Shown here: one piece after another, positions 7,643 through 18,078 of the stretch
Layout of the letters: each line of letters starts with the position of its first letter
Position numbering within the stretch: position 1 is the stretch's first letter
Source: Dyadobacter sp. LHD-138
GTDB lineage: Bacteria; Bacteroidota; Bacteroidia; Cytophagales; Spirosomataceae
NCBI RefSeq assembly: GCF_030929615.1
Contig: NZ_JAVFVU010000002.1
Location: 113,227 to 177,226 of the forward strand
Length of the DNA stretch: 64,000 nt
Reading direction: 5' to 3'
Translations under genes and position numbers: made by a program
The notes under the pieces: generated by a model
The model's database searches: none
Seen by the model: the letters and a program-made list of their open reading frames with translations, nothing else
What the model was told of the DNA's origin: nothing

Positions 7643-8146
7643 TTATTCCTCAGCCAATATCAATTGCATGAAGACAAGATCAAGCCATTGGTCGAATTTA
7701 AAGCCTACCTCCCGGAGATAACCCTTATCTACAAAGCCATATTTTTTGTGAAATTCGATACTTCCTCGGTTTGCAGCGTCAATGCCGGCGATCATCGTAT
7801 GAAGCCCTGACTCTTTCGCACGCTGGATCAAACTTCCCAGCAGCTTACCGCCCACGCCCAGTCCCCTTGACTTCTCGTCAAGATAAATGGAATGCTCCAC
7901 ACTGAATTTGTATCCTATTTTTGGACGAAAGATACTATACGAACCATAACCAACGACCCCACCCTCGAATTCTGCCACAATAACAGGCATTCCATCGTTA
8001 ACCATTTTCTCGAACCAGGCTGTTTGTTCTTCCAGCGTCCGGACCTCGTAATCATAAATGGCGGTAGAAGTAAGAATGGCATGATTGATTATTTCCAGTA
8101 TCACGGGGAGATCCCGCGGAGCAGCATTTCTGATAATAAGATCCAT
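7643..8146 (-). CDS. GNAT-family N-acetyltransferase (phosphinothricin acetyltransferase-like)
   Basis: A cytosolic acetyl-CoA-dependent N-acetyltransferase of 167 residues. It shows the Pat/YncA-type start 'IRNAAPRDLPVILEIIN', the 'TLEEQTAWF' segment, and the acetyl-CoA pyrophosphate loop 'SRGLGVGGKLLGSL' (Q/RxxGxG/A). The end with 'EFHKKYGFVDKGYLREVG' and 'WLDLVFMQ' is typical of the group that acetylates amino-acid analogues such as phosphinothricin or methionine sulfoximine. A TTG upstream would add five residues; the ATG at 8146 is the better start. It stands alone, converging on the symporter and diverging from the thiamine operon. Its natural substrate is unknown. Confidence 0.9.
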   Translation of the reverse strand: MDLIIRNAAPRDLPVILEIINHAILTSTAIYDYEVRTLEEQTAWFEKMVNDGMPVIVAEFEGGVVGYGSYSIFRPKIGYKFSVEHSIYLDEKSRGLGVGGKLLGSLIQRAKESGLHTMIAGIDAANRGSIEFHKKYGFVDKGYLREVGFKFDQWLDLVFMQLILAEE

Positions 8147-8289
8147 TAAAACCTGATTCAATTTGTGGTGTTTATTTGATTAGGCCAAAGTTACCTGATT
8201 ATTAGCAAAAATTTCACAGTTTATCTTACCGCTAAAAGCTGGTTTGATTTATTTTTTTTGGAAACTCCATTTTTCCCAATAGCTTTACG

Positions 8290-8370
8290 GAAACTTTAGG
8301 GGTGTCCCGTATGCGGACTGAGATAATACCCTTTGAACCTGATGCAGTTAGTACTGCCGATAGGGAAAAG
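8290..8370 (+). promoter_or_regulatory. TPP riboswitch (THI element)
   Basis: The thiamine pyrophosphate aptamer core is unmistakable: 'aggggtgtcc', then 'ctgagataataccc' and 'tttgaacctgatgcagtta', closing with 'gccgataggga'. It sits about 80 bases before thiS, so thiamine pyrophosphate should lower expression of the whole operon. A hairpin follows directly at 8371-8393 and could be part of the expression platform; no strong T run follows, so control of translation rather than of termination is likelier. Confidence 0.97.
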
Positions 8371-8393
8371 TAAGAGATACTGCTCTTGTATCT
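8371..8393 (+). promoter_or_regulatory. Hairpin downstream of the TPP aptamer
   Basis: An imperfect inverted repeat ('taagagatac' with 'gtatctta', one bulged base) begins where the aptamer ends. It may be the switching helix of the expression platform. No U-tract follows, and it lies more than 50 bases before the thiS start. Confidence 0.4.
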
Positions 8394-8449
8394 TAATGAA
8401 TCTTTCGCAAGGTCCATTCCTGAAGTTTTATTACAAAACACGATTCAGA

Positions 8450-8653
8450 ATGGAAATCAGCATCAACCAGCAACGCACAGAAATTCCCGAACATGCTTCG
8501 GTTGAAGAACTTGTGTCCACTTTTTTTTCAAATGCTACAAAAGGAATTGCCGTTGCAGTCAACCAGGCTATTATTCCCAAGTCCGAATGGCCGGTTCGCC
8601 TGCTTAACCCTGACGATAAAGTCACCCTGATCAAAGCCACACAAGGCGGCTGA
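8450..8653 (+). CDS. thiS: Sulfur carrier protein ThiS
   Basis: A 67-residue ubiquitin-like protein that carries sulfur as a C-terminal thiocarboxylate for making the thiazole of thiamine. It has the beta-grasp pattern ('MEISINQQRTEIPEHASVEE'), the 'VAVNQAIIPKSEW' stretch, and the essential C-terminal Gly-Gly ('ATQGG'). The open frame extends upstream into the riboswitch, but the ATG at 8450 gives the normal length. It is the first gene of the thi operon. The ThiF-like enzyme encoded last in the cluster would adenylate its C-terminus. Confidence 0.97.
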   Translation: MEISINQQRTEIPEHASVEELVSTFFSNATKGIAVAVNQAIIPKSEWPVRLLNPDDKVTLIKATQGG

Positions 8654-8725
8654 TCCTCAAAATATTTCACTCCGAATTATCTGTCACATCGCTGTTTCCG
8701 ATCAGGCCCTAACGTCCGTCGCTGA

Positions 8726-10626
<1,901 letters not shown>

Positions 10627-10627
<1 letters not shown>

Positions 10628-11301
10628 TGAAATTATTAGTCCTATCCGATCCTGAATTCATCCCTGACGAGGCTGAGCTTATCAACAGCCTTTTCAGGGA
10701 AGGATTGGTGTGTTTGCACATACGTAAACCGGCAAGCAGCCCAAAGTGGCTGAAAGAGTTGCTACTGAAAATCGAAACTGATTTTATTGACAGAATAGCG
10801 ATGCACCAGCATCACCATCTGGCTCACGAGTTTGGTATAAAAAGACTTCATTTTACAGAAAAAGACAGAAAACTGGCTTCGCCCGAAAATTTGGAAAATT
10901 TAAAATCCGAAGGGTACCTGTTAAGTACTTCGATCCATGAATTAGCCGAAATATCAAAGCTGTCTAAAGTGTTCAGTTATACATTTTTCGGCCCCGTGTT
11001 TGACAGCATTTCAAAAACAGGCTATAAAAGTGCTTTACGGGCAGACTTTTTTCTTCGTGCAGAAACAAAGAAAATCCCCATCATAGCGCTCGGTGGAATC
11101 GATATTACAAATCTGGAAAAAGTGAAGACAATGAATTTTGACGGTGCAGCAGTTTTAGGCACCTTATGGAAAGACCCAAAATCAGTCCCCGAAAAATTCA
11201 TAAAACTAATAGAATCAAATAACGAACAGCCCCAAAGGGGCGACATATCTCAACCCAGGGTGCAACCCTGGGAGGGAATCCGTACCAACCATGATCGATA
11301 A
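10627..11301 (+). CDS. TenI-like / thiamine phosphate synthase-like protein
   Basis: A ThiE/TenI-fold TIM barrel. Visible features are the start 'LLVLSDPEF', 'LVCLHIRKP', a His-rich 'MHQHHHLAHEFGIKRLHF', 'FGPVFDSISKTGY' (the TenI thiazole tautomerase pattern differs from ThiE's 'GPxFxTxTK') and 'IIALGGIDITN' for phosphate binding. A true ThiE follows, so this one may be the tautomerase or a second synthase. The fold ends near residue 199; the last 22 or so residues, from 'NEQPQRG' to 'RTNHDR', are encoded by a REP-like hairpin repeat rather than by conserved sequence. The end overlaps thiE by 11 bases in another frame. Confidence 0.85.
11228..11272. repeat. REP-like hairpin pair inside the end of the TenI-like gene
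   Basis: Two GC-rich inverted repeats, 'gccccaaaggggc' and 'cccagggtgcaaccctggg', are separated by 'gacatatctcaa'. The layout matches the repeat at 7531-7588. Here it is part of the reading frame of the TenI-like protein and lies just ahead of the thiE start at 11291. Confidence 0.75.
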
Positions 11302-11914
11302 ATTACAATTCATATCCAACCAAACTAGAGACACCTCGCATCTGGAAAGTATCAAGCTTGCGCTGGATGCCGGATGCCGCTGGATACAGTTGCGAATGAA
11401 AAATGAGTTACCTGAAACTGTTTTAAAGACGGCATTTGAAGCCAAAATACTCACTGACAACTACCAGGCAAAACTCGTCATCAACGATTTTCCAGCTGTC
11501 GCCAAACAGGTCGGAGCCTACGGTTTGCATCTTGGCTTAAACGATATGCCTATACCCGACGCCAGAAAAATAGTTGGTAATGAGATGATCATCGGAGGCA
11601 CTGCCAACACCTTGGAAGATATTCTCAACCGTATTAACGAAGGCGCGGATTACGTTGGTCTGGGGCCATTCCGGTTTACCGCAACGAAACAAAACCTGAG
11701 TCCGATCGTCGGGCTGGAAGGGTATCGTTTTTTATTAAGCACCTTAAAAGAGCTGGGTTATTCCATCCCCGTGATCGCCATCGGCGGAATTAATACCGAA
11801 GATATTGCCCCCATACTGCAAACCGGAATTCATGGCGTGGCCATGTCCGGATCGATTATTGGCGCATCAAACAGAAAAGAGCTGGTTCAAAAAATTAATG
11901 AAATTCTATGTTAA
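11291..11914 (+). CDS. thiE: Thiamine phosphate synthase ThiE
   Basis: Joins hydroxymethylpyrimidine pyrophosphate and thiazole phosphate into thiamine phosphate. The 207-residue TIM barrel has the ThiE hallmarks: 'WIQLRMKN' for the pyrophosphate site, '[12 protein letters not shown]' and '[10 protein letters not shown]', '[10 protein letters not shown]', '[15 protein letters not shown]' (matching GPxFxTxTK) and '[12 protein letters not shown]' with the phosphate-binding Gly pair. The start overlaps the end of the TenI-like frame by 11 bases, and its stop overlaps thiG by 7 bases, so the genes are translated in series. Confidence 0.95.
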   Translation: MIDKLQFISNQTRDTSHLESIKLALDAGCRWIQLRMKNELPETVLKTAFEAKILTDNYQAKLVINDFPAVAKQVGAYGLHLGLNDMPIPDARKIVGNEMIIGGTANTLEDILNRINEGADYVGLGPFRFTATKQNLSPIVGLEGYRFLLSTLKELGYSIPVIAIGGINTEDIAPILQTGIHGVAMSGSIIGASNRKELVQKINEILC

Positions 11915-12678
11915 AAATAGCCGATAAAGAATTCTCCTCCCGCCTGTTTACGGGCACCGGAAAATTCAGTTCTTCCCAATTAATGGAGGATGCACTGGTT
12001 GCTTCCGCGTCCGAGCTCGTCACCGTTGCCTTGCGGCGCGTCGACGTTACGAGCCAGGAAGATGATATTCTTTTACATCTGAAACACCCGAAAATCAATT
12101 TATTACCCAATACATCCGGCGTCAGAAATGCCAAAGAAGCTGTTTTTGCGGCACAATTGGCAAGAGAAGCACTCGAAACAAACTGGATCAAACTGGAAAT
12201 CCACCCCGATCCCAAATACCTGATGCCAGATCCGATAGAAACGCTGCGAGCGACGGAAGAGCTGGCAAAACTGGGTTTCGTGATCTTACCTTACATCCAC
12301 GCCGACCCGGTTTTATGCAAGCGCCTGGAAAATGCCGGGGCCTCCGCGGTAATGCCGCTTGGCTCGCCGATCGGAAGCAATAAAGGTTTAAAAACGCTTG
12401 ATTTCCTGGAAATTATCATTGAACAAAGTAAAATTCCCGTGATTGTCGATGCCGGGATCGGGTCCCCTTCTCATGCGGCTCAGGCCATGGAGATCGGTGC
12501 TGATGCCGTTTTGGTCAATACCGCCATTGCCGTTGCCGGAGATCCCGTGCAAATGGCGATTGCTTTTAAACTTGCCGTCGAGGCCGGGCGCATGGCTTAT
12601 CATGCCAGACTTGCCAAACAGGGAAATTTTGCCGTAGCCAGCAGTCCATTAACAGCCTTTTTAGATGATGAGTTTTAA
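11908..12678 (+). CDS. thiG: Thiazole synthase ThiG
   Basis: Forms the thiazole phosphate ring from deoxyxylulose phosphate, dehydroglycine and ThiS thiocarboxylate. The 256-residue barrel shows the family start '[15 protein letters not shown]', the '[10 protein letters not shown]' strand, the Schiff-base Lys in '[16 protein letters not shown]', '[13 protein letters not shown]' and '[20 protein letters not shown]'. It overlaps thiE at its start and thiH at its end (14 bases). ThiH, encoded next, is its usual partner and provides dehydroglycine. Confidence 0.98.
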   Translation: MLKIADKEFSSRLFTGTGKFSSSQLMEDALVASASELVTVALRRVDVTSQEDDILLHLKHPKINLLPNTSGVRNAKEAVFAAQLAREALETNWIKLEIHPDPKYLMPDPIETLRATEELAKLGFVILPYIHADPVLCKRLENAGASAVMPLGSPIGSNKGLKTLDFLEIIIEQSKIPVIVDAGIGSPSHAAQAMEIGADAVLVNTAIAVAGDPVQMAIAFKLAVEAGRMAYHARLAKQGNFAVASSPLTAFLDDEF

Positions 12679-13780
12679 AGATTTATTCGAGTCATACAGC
12701 TGGGATCAGGTCAAGGAGAGCATTTATTCCAAGACCAAAACGGATGTAGAAAACGCGCTGAATACTTCCAAAAGAACGCTGGAAGATTTCAAAGCATTGA
12801 TCTCCCCCGTTGCGGCCGGTTATCTCGAACCCATGGCACAACTGAGCCAGAAGCTGACGCAAAAACGTTTCGGCAAAACCATTCAGTTATATATTCCGCT
12901 GTATCTTTCCAACGAATGCACCAATATCTGCACCTACTGCGGGTTTAGTCTGGATAATAAAGTGCGAAGAAAAACACTGACCGAAGAAGAAATTTTACGT
13001 GAAGTAGCGGTCATTAAAAGCCTTGGTTACGAACATGTCCTTTTGGTTACCGGGGAAGCCAATCAAACCGTCCACGTCGAATATTTCAAAAAGGTATTGC
13101 AATTGATCAGACCGTATTTTGCCCAGGTTTCCATGGAAGTGCAGCCTCTGGACACCGAAGAATATACAGAACTGATCCCGCTTGGGCTGACCTCCGTGCT
13201 GATTTATCAGGAAACGTATCACAAAGAAGATTATAAAAAGCACCATCCTAAAGGAAAAAAAGCTAACTTTAATTATCGTCTGGAAACGCCCGACAGGCTT
13301 GGGCAGGCGGGTATTCACAAAATGGGTTTGGGTGTGCTGATCGGTTTGGAAGATTGGCGAACAGACAGTTTTTTTACGGCGCTACACTTAAATTATCTTG
13401 AAAAAACCTATTGGCAAACCCGTTACAGCCTGTCTTTTCCTCGTCTCCGCCCCTTTTCGGGTGGTTTGGAACCCAAAGTTGAAATGAATGACCGCGAACT
13501 GGTGCAACTCATTTGTGCCTATCGTTTGTTTAATGAGGAAGTGGAGATATCGCTGTCTACGCGTGAATCGGAAAAGTTCAGGAACCATTGCGTGCAGCTT
13601 GGGATTACGTCCATCAGTGCTGGTTCCAAAACCAATCCGGGGGGATATGCGGTAGAGCCCGAATCATTGGAGCAATTTGAGATTTCCGACGAGCGTAGTC
13701 CGAAGGTCATTGCGGAAATGATTAAAAGTAAAGGATATGAACCGGTTTGGAAAGACTGGGACCGCGTGATGCAATGTTGA
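12665..13780 (+). CDS. thiH: 2-iminoacetate synthase ThiH
   Basis: A radical-SAM lyase that cleaves tyrosine to dehydroglycine and p-cresol for the thiazole ring. The cluster motif '[11 protein letters not shown]' (Cys-x3-Cys-x2-Cys) lies near residue 80, followed by '[17 protein letters not shown]', '[11 protein letters not shown]', '[10 protein letters not shown]' and '[16 protein letters not shown]', all typical of ThiH. At 371 residues the length is normal. The first two codons are both ATG (12665 and 12668). Presence of ThiH rather than the glycine oxidase ThiO means the oxygen-independent route is used. Confidence 0.97.
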   Translation: MMSFKDLFESYSWDQVKESIYSKTKTDVENALNTSKRTLEDFKALISPVAAGYLEPMAQLSQKLTQKRFGKTIQLYIPLYLSNECTNICTYCGFSLDNKVRRKTLTEEEILREVAVIKSLGYEHVLLVTGEANQTVHVEYFKKVLQLIRPYFAQVSMEVQPLDTEEYTELIPLGLTSVLIYQETYHKEDYKKHHPKGKKANFNYRLETPDRLGQAGIHKMGLGVLIGLEDWRTDSFFTALHLNYLEKTYWQTRYSLSFPRLRPFSGGLEPKVEMNDRELVQLICAYRLFNEEVEISLSTRESEKFRNHCVQLGITSISAGSKTNPGGYAVEPESLEQFEISDERSPKVIAEMIKSKGYEPVWKDWDRVMQC

Positions 13781-13844
13781 ATGCGCGAATGACAGCATGT
13801 GCAGCCAGCAACATCAGGCCATTAACCTTGCCGCAAAGCGGCCA

Positions 13845-13905
13845 AATATTTGTAGAAAGCTGATATTGTTAACGAAGATATAAAGGTGCAGCGCACCGAA
13901 ATAAA
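13845..13905. repeat. REP-like hairpin pair between thiH and the ThiF-like gene
   Basis: Two short stems, 'gccgcaaagcggc' and 'ggtgcagcgcacc', are separated by an A/T-rich spacer with 'caaatatttgtagaaag'. The layout resembles the repeats at 7531 and 11228. It occupies most of the 130-base gap between thiH and the following gene. Confidence 0.6.
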
Positions 13906-13910
13906 TTACA

Positions 13911-14960
13911 GTGGAATCATCAGAACGAAAAAGATACAGTCGTCAGATCATCCTGTCCGAAATGGGTTTGACCGGACAAGAAAAACTCAAGGCGGCAAAG
14001 GTGCTTGTCATTGGCGCCGGTGGTTTAGGTTGTCCGGTGTTGCAATATCTGACTGCGGCCGGTGTCGGGACGATCGGTGTGATCGACAATGATACCGTGG
14101 ACATCACCAATCTTCACCGCCAGATTCTGTACGCTGCGGCCGATGTAGGAAAGTGTAAAGCGGAAACGGCCGTTGCCAAACTATCCGCCATGAATCCTTT
14201 CGTTAATCTGATAGCGATTCCGGTCCGTCTTGATGAAGAAAATGCGACAGAAATAATCTCCGGTTATGATATCGTGATCGACGGATCAGACAATTTCCCG
14301 ACACGATATCTTGCTAATGACATGTGTGTTGCTTTAAACAAACCGCTTGTTTTCGGTTCCATACTGCGTTTTGAAGGTCAGGTGTCTGTTTTTAATTATA
14401 ATAATGGCCCAACCTACCGCTGTCTTTTCCCGGAAGCGGAAGAAGGCGATAACTGTGAAGTTGCGGGCGTTATCGGAATTTTACCGGGTATCATCGGTAC
14501 CTACATGGCCAATGAGGCAATTAAAATCATTTGTGGCATAGGCGAAATTTTGTCTGGAAAACTGCTTGTTATCAGTGCACTCAACAACACCATAAACATT
14601 TTCAACTTTTCAAGATCCGCTGATTTCCCTGCACCTGCACAAACGGCCATTGCAGCAGTGACTAATAAAATTCCGGAAAAAGACGCTCATGAGATCCTGA
14701 TGGATGATCTTGAAAATTTGCTGGAATCCGAACCGGACAAAATTCAGCTCATAGACGTCCGGGAAGAATATGAATTTGAGGAAGATTTCATCGGCGGCAT
14801 CAACATTCCGCTGCCCGATCTTCCGGAAAACCTAAACCAAATGTCTCCCGACAAAACAGTCGTTTTTTACTGTCAAAGTGGAAAACGCAGTAAACTGGCT
14901 GCCGATCTATTAACGCGAAGCGGATTTACCGGGCAGAGTTTATGGGCAAAAAAAGCATAA
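13911..14960 (+). CDS. ThiF/MoeB/HesA-family adenylyltransferase with C-terminal rhodanese domain
   Basis: An E1-like enzyme that adenylates the C-terminus of ThiS (or of a molybdopterin carrier) and probably hands on sulfur. The N-terminal 240 residues show 'RYSRQIILSEMG', the ATP loop 'VLVIGAGGLGCPVLQYL', 'DITNLHRQ' and 'CLFPEAEEGDNCEVAGVIG'. The C-terminal 90 residues are a rhodanese domain with the catalytic loop Cys in 'FYCQSGKRS'. The end is slightly short: the usual 'GGI..W' after the last helix is replaced by 'SLWAKKA' just before a run of seven A. Start is GTG. Being last in the thi cluster supports the ThiS role; MoeB function is an alternative. Confidence 0.88.
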   Translation: MESSERKRYSRQIILSEMGLTGQEKLKAAKVLVIGAGGLGCPVLQYLTAAGVGTIGVIDNDTVDITNLHRQILYAAADVGKCKAETAVAKLSAMNPFVNLIAIPVRLDEENATEIISGYDIVIDGSDNFPTRYLANDMCVALNKPLVFGSILRFEGQVSVFNYNNGPTYRCLFPEAEEGDNCEVAGVIGILPGIIGTYMANEAIKIICGIGEILSGKLLVISALNNTINIFNFSRSADFPAPAQTAIAAVTNKIPEKDAHEILMDDLENLLESEPDKIQLIDVREEYEFEEDFIGGINIPLPDLPENLNQMSPDKTVVFYCQSGKRSKLAADLLTRSGFTGQSLWAKKA

Positions 14961-14984
14961 GTTGTTGTGCAAATCTATTTTTAC

Positions 14985-15033
14985 CATGACTTTAACTTAA
15001 TTTTGAATAGCTAAAAACGAGGTTAAAGTCATG
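14985..15033 (+). promoter_or_regulatory. Inverted repeat flanking a -7 box upstream of the AraC gene
   Basis: A perfect 12 bp inverted repeat, 'catgactttaac' (14985-14996) and 'gttaaagtcatg' (15022-15033), brackets a Bacteroidota-type -7 box 'taattttg' (14998-15005). The right arm contains the ATG start of the regulator gene. The arrangement suits an autoregulatory operator. Confidence 0.6.
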
Positions 15034-15849
15034 CAGCTTTCTCCATCTCCGATTCTCGCCGATGTTATCAAACATTTTCTGATTCTTGAAAGTAATTTCA
15101 GTGCCGGAACCTGTCACCGCATGTTTTCAGATGGAAACACGGGAATCGTATTTAATTTCAGCGATCCGTTATTACATCAGGAAGCAGGTAGTAAAAAAAA
15201 CGCGGTACTTCCCCAAAGCTTTGTTTATGGCCAGCTTGATGCTTATCAGAATATTATTGCAAAGGGTAAATTCGGCCTGATAATCGCGGTATTTCATCCC
15301 TACGGCTCCTCCGCCTTTCTAAAACTTCCCGCTACCGAATTAAAAAATGAGATCATCGACTCAGGTTGCTTTTTCGGAAACAAAACCGATCTGCTCCTTG
15401 AAAAAATACAGGAACGGGGTGACATATACAGCCGGATCAAAGTCGTTGAAAATTTTCTCATAGTCAACAGAAAAACGCAACATTACTCAGGAACCATTGC
15501 GACAGAGGCCGTGAGACTTATTCACCTACATCATGGAAATTTACCGATAAACTCGCTTCTATCCAATTTACAAATTAGTGAGCGACAACTGCAAAGAACA
15601 TTTGAAGAACACATCGGAATTTCACCCAAACGTTATTCAGGCTTAACCAGAATCCAGTTTTTTCTCAAACTACTAAGGAACCGGCCTTTGGAAACTTCGT
15701 TAACCTCGCTGGGTTATGATTCCGGATTTTATGATCAGGCGCACTTAATCCGCGAACTAAAAAATATCTCCGGTATTACGCCCAAACAATACATTTCCCA
15801 AAATCCGCCTTTGGCTGCCAATCTGGTTCCGATAACACCGGTTAAGTAG
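15031..15849 (+). CDS. AraC-family transcriptional regulator
   Basis: A 272-residue DNA-binding regulator. The C-terminal third carries the two helix-turn-helix units of the family: 'LPINSLLSNLQISERQLQRT' and the downstream part with 'ISPKRYSGLTRIQFFLKLL', 'LGYDSGFYDQAHLIRELKNI' and 'GITPKQYI'. The N-terminal half ('SPILADVIKHFLILES', 'FVYGQLDAYQNIIAKGKFGL') is the sensor type found in many Bacteroidota AraC proteins; its ligand is unknown. The start ATG lies inside the right arm of a 12 bp inverted repeat, suggesting autoregulation. The nitrilase-family gene starts 66 bases downstream in the same direction and is a likely target. Confidence 0.93.
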   Translation: MQLSPSPILADVIKHFLILESNFSAGTCHRMFSDGNTGIVFNFSDPLLHQEAGSKKNAVLPQSFVYGQLDAYQNIIAKGKFGLIIAVFHPYGSSAFLKLPATELKNEIIDSGCFFGNKTDLLLEKIQERGDIYSRIKVVENFLIVNRKTQHYSGTIATEAVRLIHLHHGNLPINSLLSNLQISERQLQRTFEEHIGISPKRYSGLTRIQFFLKLLRNRPLETSLTSLGYDSGFYDQAHLIRELKNISGITPKQYISQNPPLAANLVPITPVK

Positions 15850-15915
15850 CTATTAAACCTGCGTCGGATTTGTACAATTTTTCTGGCCCCGATTCTCTTA
15901 CTTTTGAATCATCAA

Positions 15916-16875
15916 ATGACAAAAGCTATGAAGAACATTAAAATTGCAACAGCCCAGTTCGAAAACCGGAGCGCTGACAAAGCCTATAACCTTCAAATGA
16001 TTGATCAGCTCGCGCAGCAGGCAGCCAGCAAAGGTGCCAAAGTTATCGCCTTTCACGAGTGCTCCGTAACGGGTTACACGTTCGCGCGGCACTTATCGCG
16101 GGAACAACTTTTGGCTGTCGCTGAATTTATTCCGGATGGTCCAAGTATAACAAAACTTGCGGCAATAGCCCGAAAACATCAGATCGTTATCCTGGCAGGT
16201 TTGTTTGAAAAGGATTTGGATGATAAAATTTACAAAGCCTATGCTTGCGTAGATGAAAACGGTCTGGTTGCCAAATTTCGCAAACTTCATCCGTTCATCA
16301 ATCCGCACCTGACGCCAGGAAATGAATATGTCGTTTTTGACCTTTTTGGATGGAAATGCGGCATACTGATCTGCTATGATAACAACATTATTGAAAATGT
16401 GAGAGCAACCAAATTACTAGGAGCCGATATCATTTTTATGCCGCACGTCACTATGTGCACACCTTCCACAAGGCCGGGTGCGGGGTTTGTAGATCCTGCA
16501 TTATGGCAAAACCGGGAAACCGATCCCACTTCTCTTCGTCAGGAATTTGATGGTGCTAAAGGACGCGACTGGCTGATGAAATGGCTCCCGGCCCGTGCCT
16601 ACGATAACGCGATTTACGCCATTTTTTCAAATCCGATCGGGATGGATGATGATCAGTTAAAAAATGGCTGCTCCATGATCCTGGACCCCTACGGAGATGT
16701 TATCGCGGAATGCCGTGAGCTGGACAACGCCATCGCCATCGCAACCCTGACACCGGAAAAACTGGAAAGAGCCGGCGGTTCCCGATATATCAAAGCCCGT
16801 CGTCCGGATTTGTACAGAGACATTATTGGGCAGGATCATAACCCGGTCCAGAAAGTAGTGTGGCTGGAAAAATAA
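15916..16875 (+). CDS. Nitrilase/carbon-nitrogen hydrolase family protein
   Basis: A cytosolic hydrolase of amide or nitrile C-N bonds, about 319 residues. The catalytic triad of the superfamily is visible: Glu48 in 'AFHECSVTGY', Lys123 in 'KFRKLHPFI' and Cys153 in 'GILICYDNN'. Later, 'ADIIFMPHVTM' and 'LPARAYDNAIYAIFSNPIG' match the family. Three possible starts exist (TTG at 15904, ATG at 15916, ATG at 15928); the last still keeps the first beta-strand intact. The AraC regulator just upstream probably controls it. The substrate cannot be deduced. Confidence 0.9.
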   Translation: MTKAMKNIKIATAQFENRSADKAYNLQMIDQLAQQAASKGAKVIAFHECSVTGYTFARHLSREQLLAVAEFIPDGPSITKLAAIARKHQIVILAGLFEKDLDDKIYKAYACVDENGLVAKFRKLHPFINPHLTPGNEYVVFDLFGWKCGILICYDNNIIENVRATKLLGADIIFMPHVTMCTPSTRPGAGFVDPALWQNRETDPTSLRQEFDGAKGRDWLMKWLPARAYDNAIYAIFSNPIGMDDDQLKNGCSMILDPYGDVIAECRELDNAIAIATLTPEKLERAGGSRYIKARRPDLYRDIIGQDHNPVQKVVWLEK

Positions 16876-16888
16876 CAGGATTTAAAAC

Positions 16889-16919
16889 GTGCCTGGTGAC
16901 GGTTTCAAAAACCAGGCAC
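16889..16919 (+). terminator. Terminator-like hairpin after the nitrilase gene
   Basis: A perfect 9 bp inverted repeat ('gtgcctggt' with 'accaggcac') followed by a short T-containing run ('tacccttttcc'). Confidence 0.6.
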
Positions 16920-17007
16920 TACCCTTTTCCAGCCACTTTTCACCAAACACACAGCACTTCCGGCACAACAGATAAGGAACTAATTTTCAATTAATTTACT
17001 CTATTAA

Positions 17008-17038
17008 TTTGGTAGATTTAATGGTTTTAGTAGCTTTG
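17008..17038 (+). promoter_or_regulatory. Bacteroidota-type promoter for the TauE/SafE gene
   Basis: 'TTTG' at 17008-17011 and 'TAGCTTTG' at 17031-17038 are separated by 19 bases, an exact match to the -33/-7 consensus of this phylum. The gene begins 42 bases downstream of the -7 box. Confidence 0.8.
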
Positions 17039-17079
17039 CAAACTGACTCTACAAATACTGAATATTAATAGGAAAAGTA

Positions 17080-17964
17080 ATGTTACAAAAAGTTCTCTCC
17101 TTAAAGCTTCCAACACGGCCTGTCTGGTACATTTTACCAATCAGTGTATTCATTCTGTTTATCGGTTTTTTGTTTTTAAACGGCACTTTATCCGTTACTG
17201 AAACCAGCATTGAAACGTTTCTGGCGAGTGATTTCGCGTTGTATCTTTTGGTTGGACTGGCCGCTCAGGTCGTCGACGGTGCGCTTGGCATGGCTTATGG
17301 CGTAACATCCACCTCATTTTTATTAAGTCTTGGCGTAACACCGGCCGTCAGCAGCGCCAGCGTTCACGTGGCTGAAATGTTCACGACCGGCGCCTCAGCG
17401 ATATCGCATTTCCGATTTAAAAATATCAATAAAAAACTTTTCAAAGGACTTTTGATTCCCGGTGTGTTAGGAGCTATAACAGGCGCTTACCTGCTTTCGG
17501 ACGTGATTGACGGCAATGTGATCAAACCTTACATTGCTTTTTACATGCTGATCCTCGGCGTGATTATCGTCCGTAAAGCCATTCAAAAGAATTTTGTAAA
17601 AAATAAAACAAAACGTATCGGTCTTTTGGCTGCTACGGGCGGATTTATGGATTCTATCGGCGGCGGCGGCTGGGGACCTATCGTCACTTCCACACTGCTT
17701 GGCCAGGGCCGCGACCCACGCTATACGATCGGCTCTGTTAATGCGGCCGAATTTGTTGTAACGTTTGCCAGCGGTATTACTTTCCTTATTTTTCATGGCG
17801 TAAACAGCTGGCAGGTCGTTCTCGGACTGATCGTCGGTGGTGTGATAGCCGCTCCTTTTGGTGCGCTGGTTGTGGGGAAAATAAAACGCAAACCTTTGAT
17901 GTTAATGGTTGGTATTCTGGTCATTGGCCTAAGTCTTCGTACCATTATCCTCAGCATACTCTAA
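17080..17964 (+). CDS. TauE/SafE-family anion exporter or permease
   Basis: An inner-membrane protein of 294 residues with about eight hydrophobic segments. The family pattern is visible in 'LLVGLAAQVVDGALGMAYG' near residue 55, 'GVTPAVSSASVHVAEMFTTG' and the repeat of this motif at 'ATGGFMDSIGGGGWGPIVTS', plus a Gly/Pro-rich 'GGVIAAPFGALVVGKI' near the end. Members move sulfite, taurine-derived sulfonates or other sulfur anions. It has a clear promoter of its own and no sulfur-assimilation genes beside it, so its substrate is open. Confidence 0.92.
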   Translation: MLQKVLSLKLPTRPVWYILPISVFILFIGFLFLNGTLSVTETSIETFLASDFALYLLVGLAAQVVDGALGMAYGVTSTSFLLSLGVTPAVSSASVHVAEMFTTGASAISHFRFKNINKKLFKGLLIPGVLGAITGAYLLSDVIDGNVIKPYIAFYMLILGVIIVRKAIQKNFVKNKTKRIGLLAATGGFMDSIGGGGWGPIVTSTLLGQGRDPRYTIGSVNAAEFVVTFASGITFLIFHGVNSWQVVLGLIVGGVIAAPFGALVVGKIKRKPLMLMVGILVIGLSLRTIILSIL

Positions 17965-17976
17965 AAATACCACGCT

Positions 17977-18003
17977 GCGCAATCTGCTTTTGCTGATTGC
18001 AGC
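17977..18003 (+). terminator. Hairpin after the TauE/SafE gene
   Basis: Inverted repeat 'gcaatc' (17979-17984) with 'gattgc' (17995-18000), extended by 'gctg'/'cagc'-like bases. No strong T tract follows. Confidence 0.4.
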
Positions 18004-18022
18004 CTGCACTTTCTTCGATGAT

Positions 18023-18057
18023 TTTGCCTGCGCCTTTATCAAAAATCCTTAGCTTTG
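18023..18057 (+). promoter_or_regulatory. Promoter for nuoA
   Basis: 'TTTG' at 18023-18026 and 'TAGCTTTG' at 18050-18057, 23 bases apart, fit the Bacteroidota promoter consensus. The nuoA ATG at 18079 lies 22 bases beyond the -7 box. Confidence 0.65.
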
Positions 18058-18078
18058 CAAAAACCCGTTTCCTGCGTT

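Noticed and set aside
7616..7810. A 64-codon plus-strand frame opposite the GNAT gene
   Set aside because: It is a shadow of a well-supported gene on the other strand.
13886..14092. A 68-codon frame overlapping the start of the ThiF-like gene
   Set aside because: It is an out-of-frame shadow of the 'VLVIGAGGLG' region with no family resemblance; the GTG-started frame is clearly the gene.
14900..14975. Frameshift at the end of the ThiF-like gene (run of seven A)
   Set aside because: The short rhodanese end is odd, but neither other frame gives the expected 'GGI..W' ending, so a frameshift is not supported.
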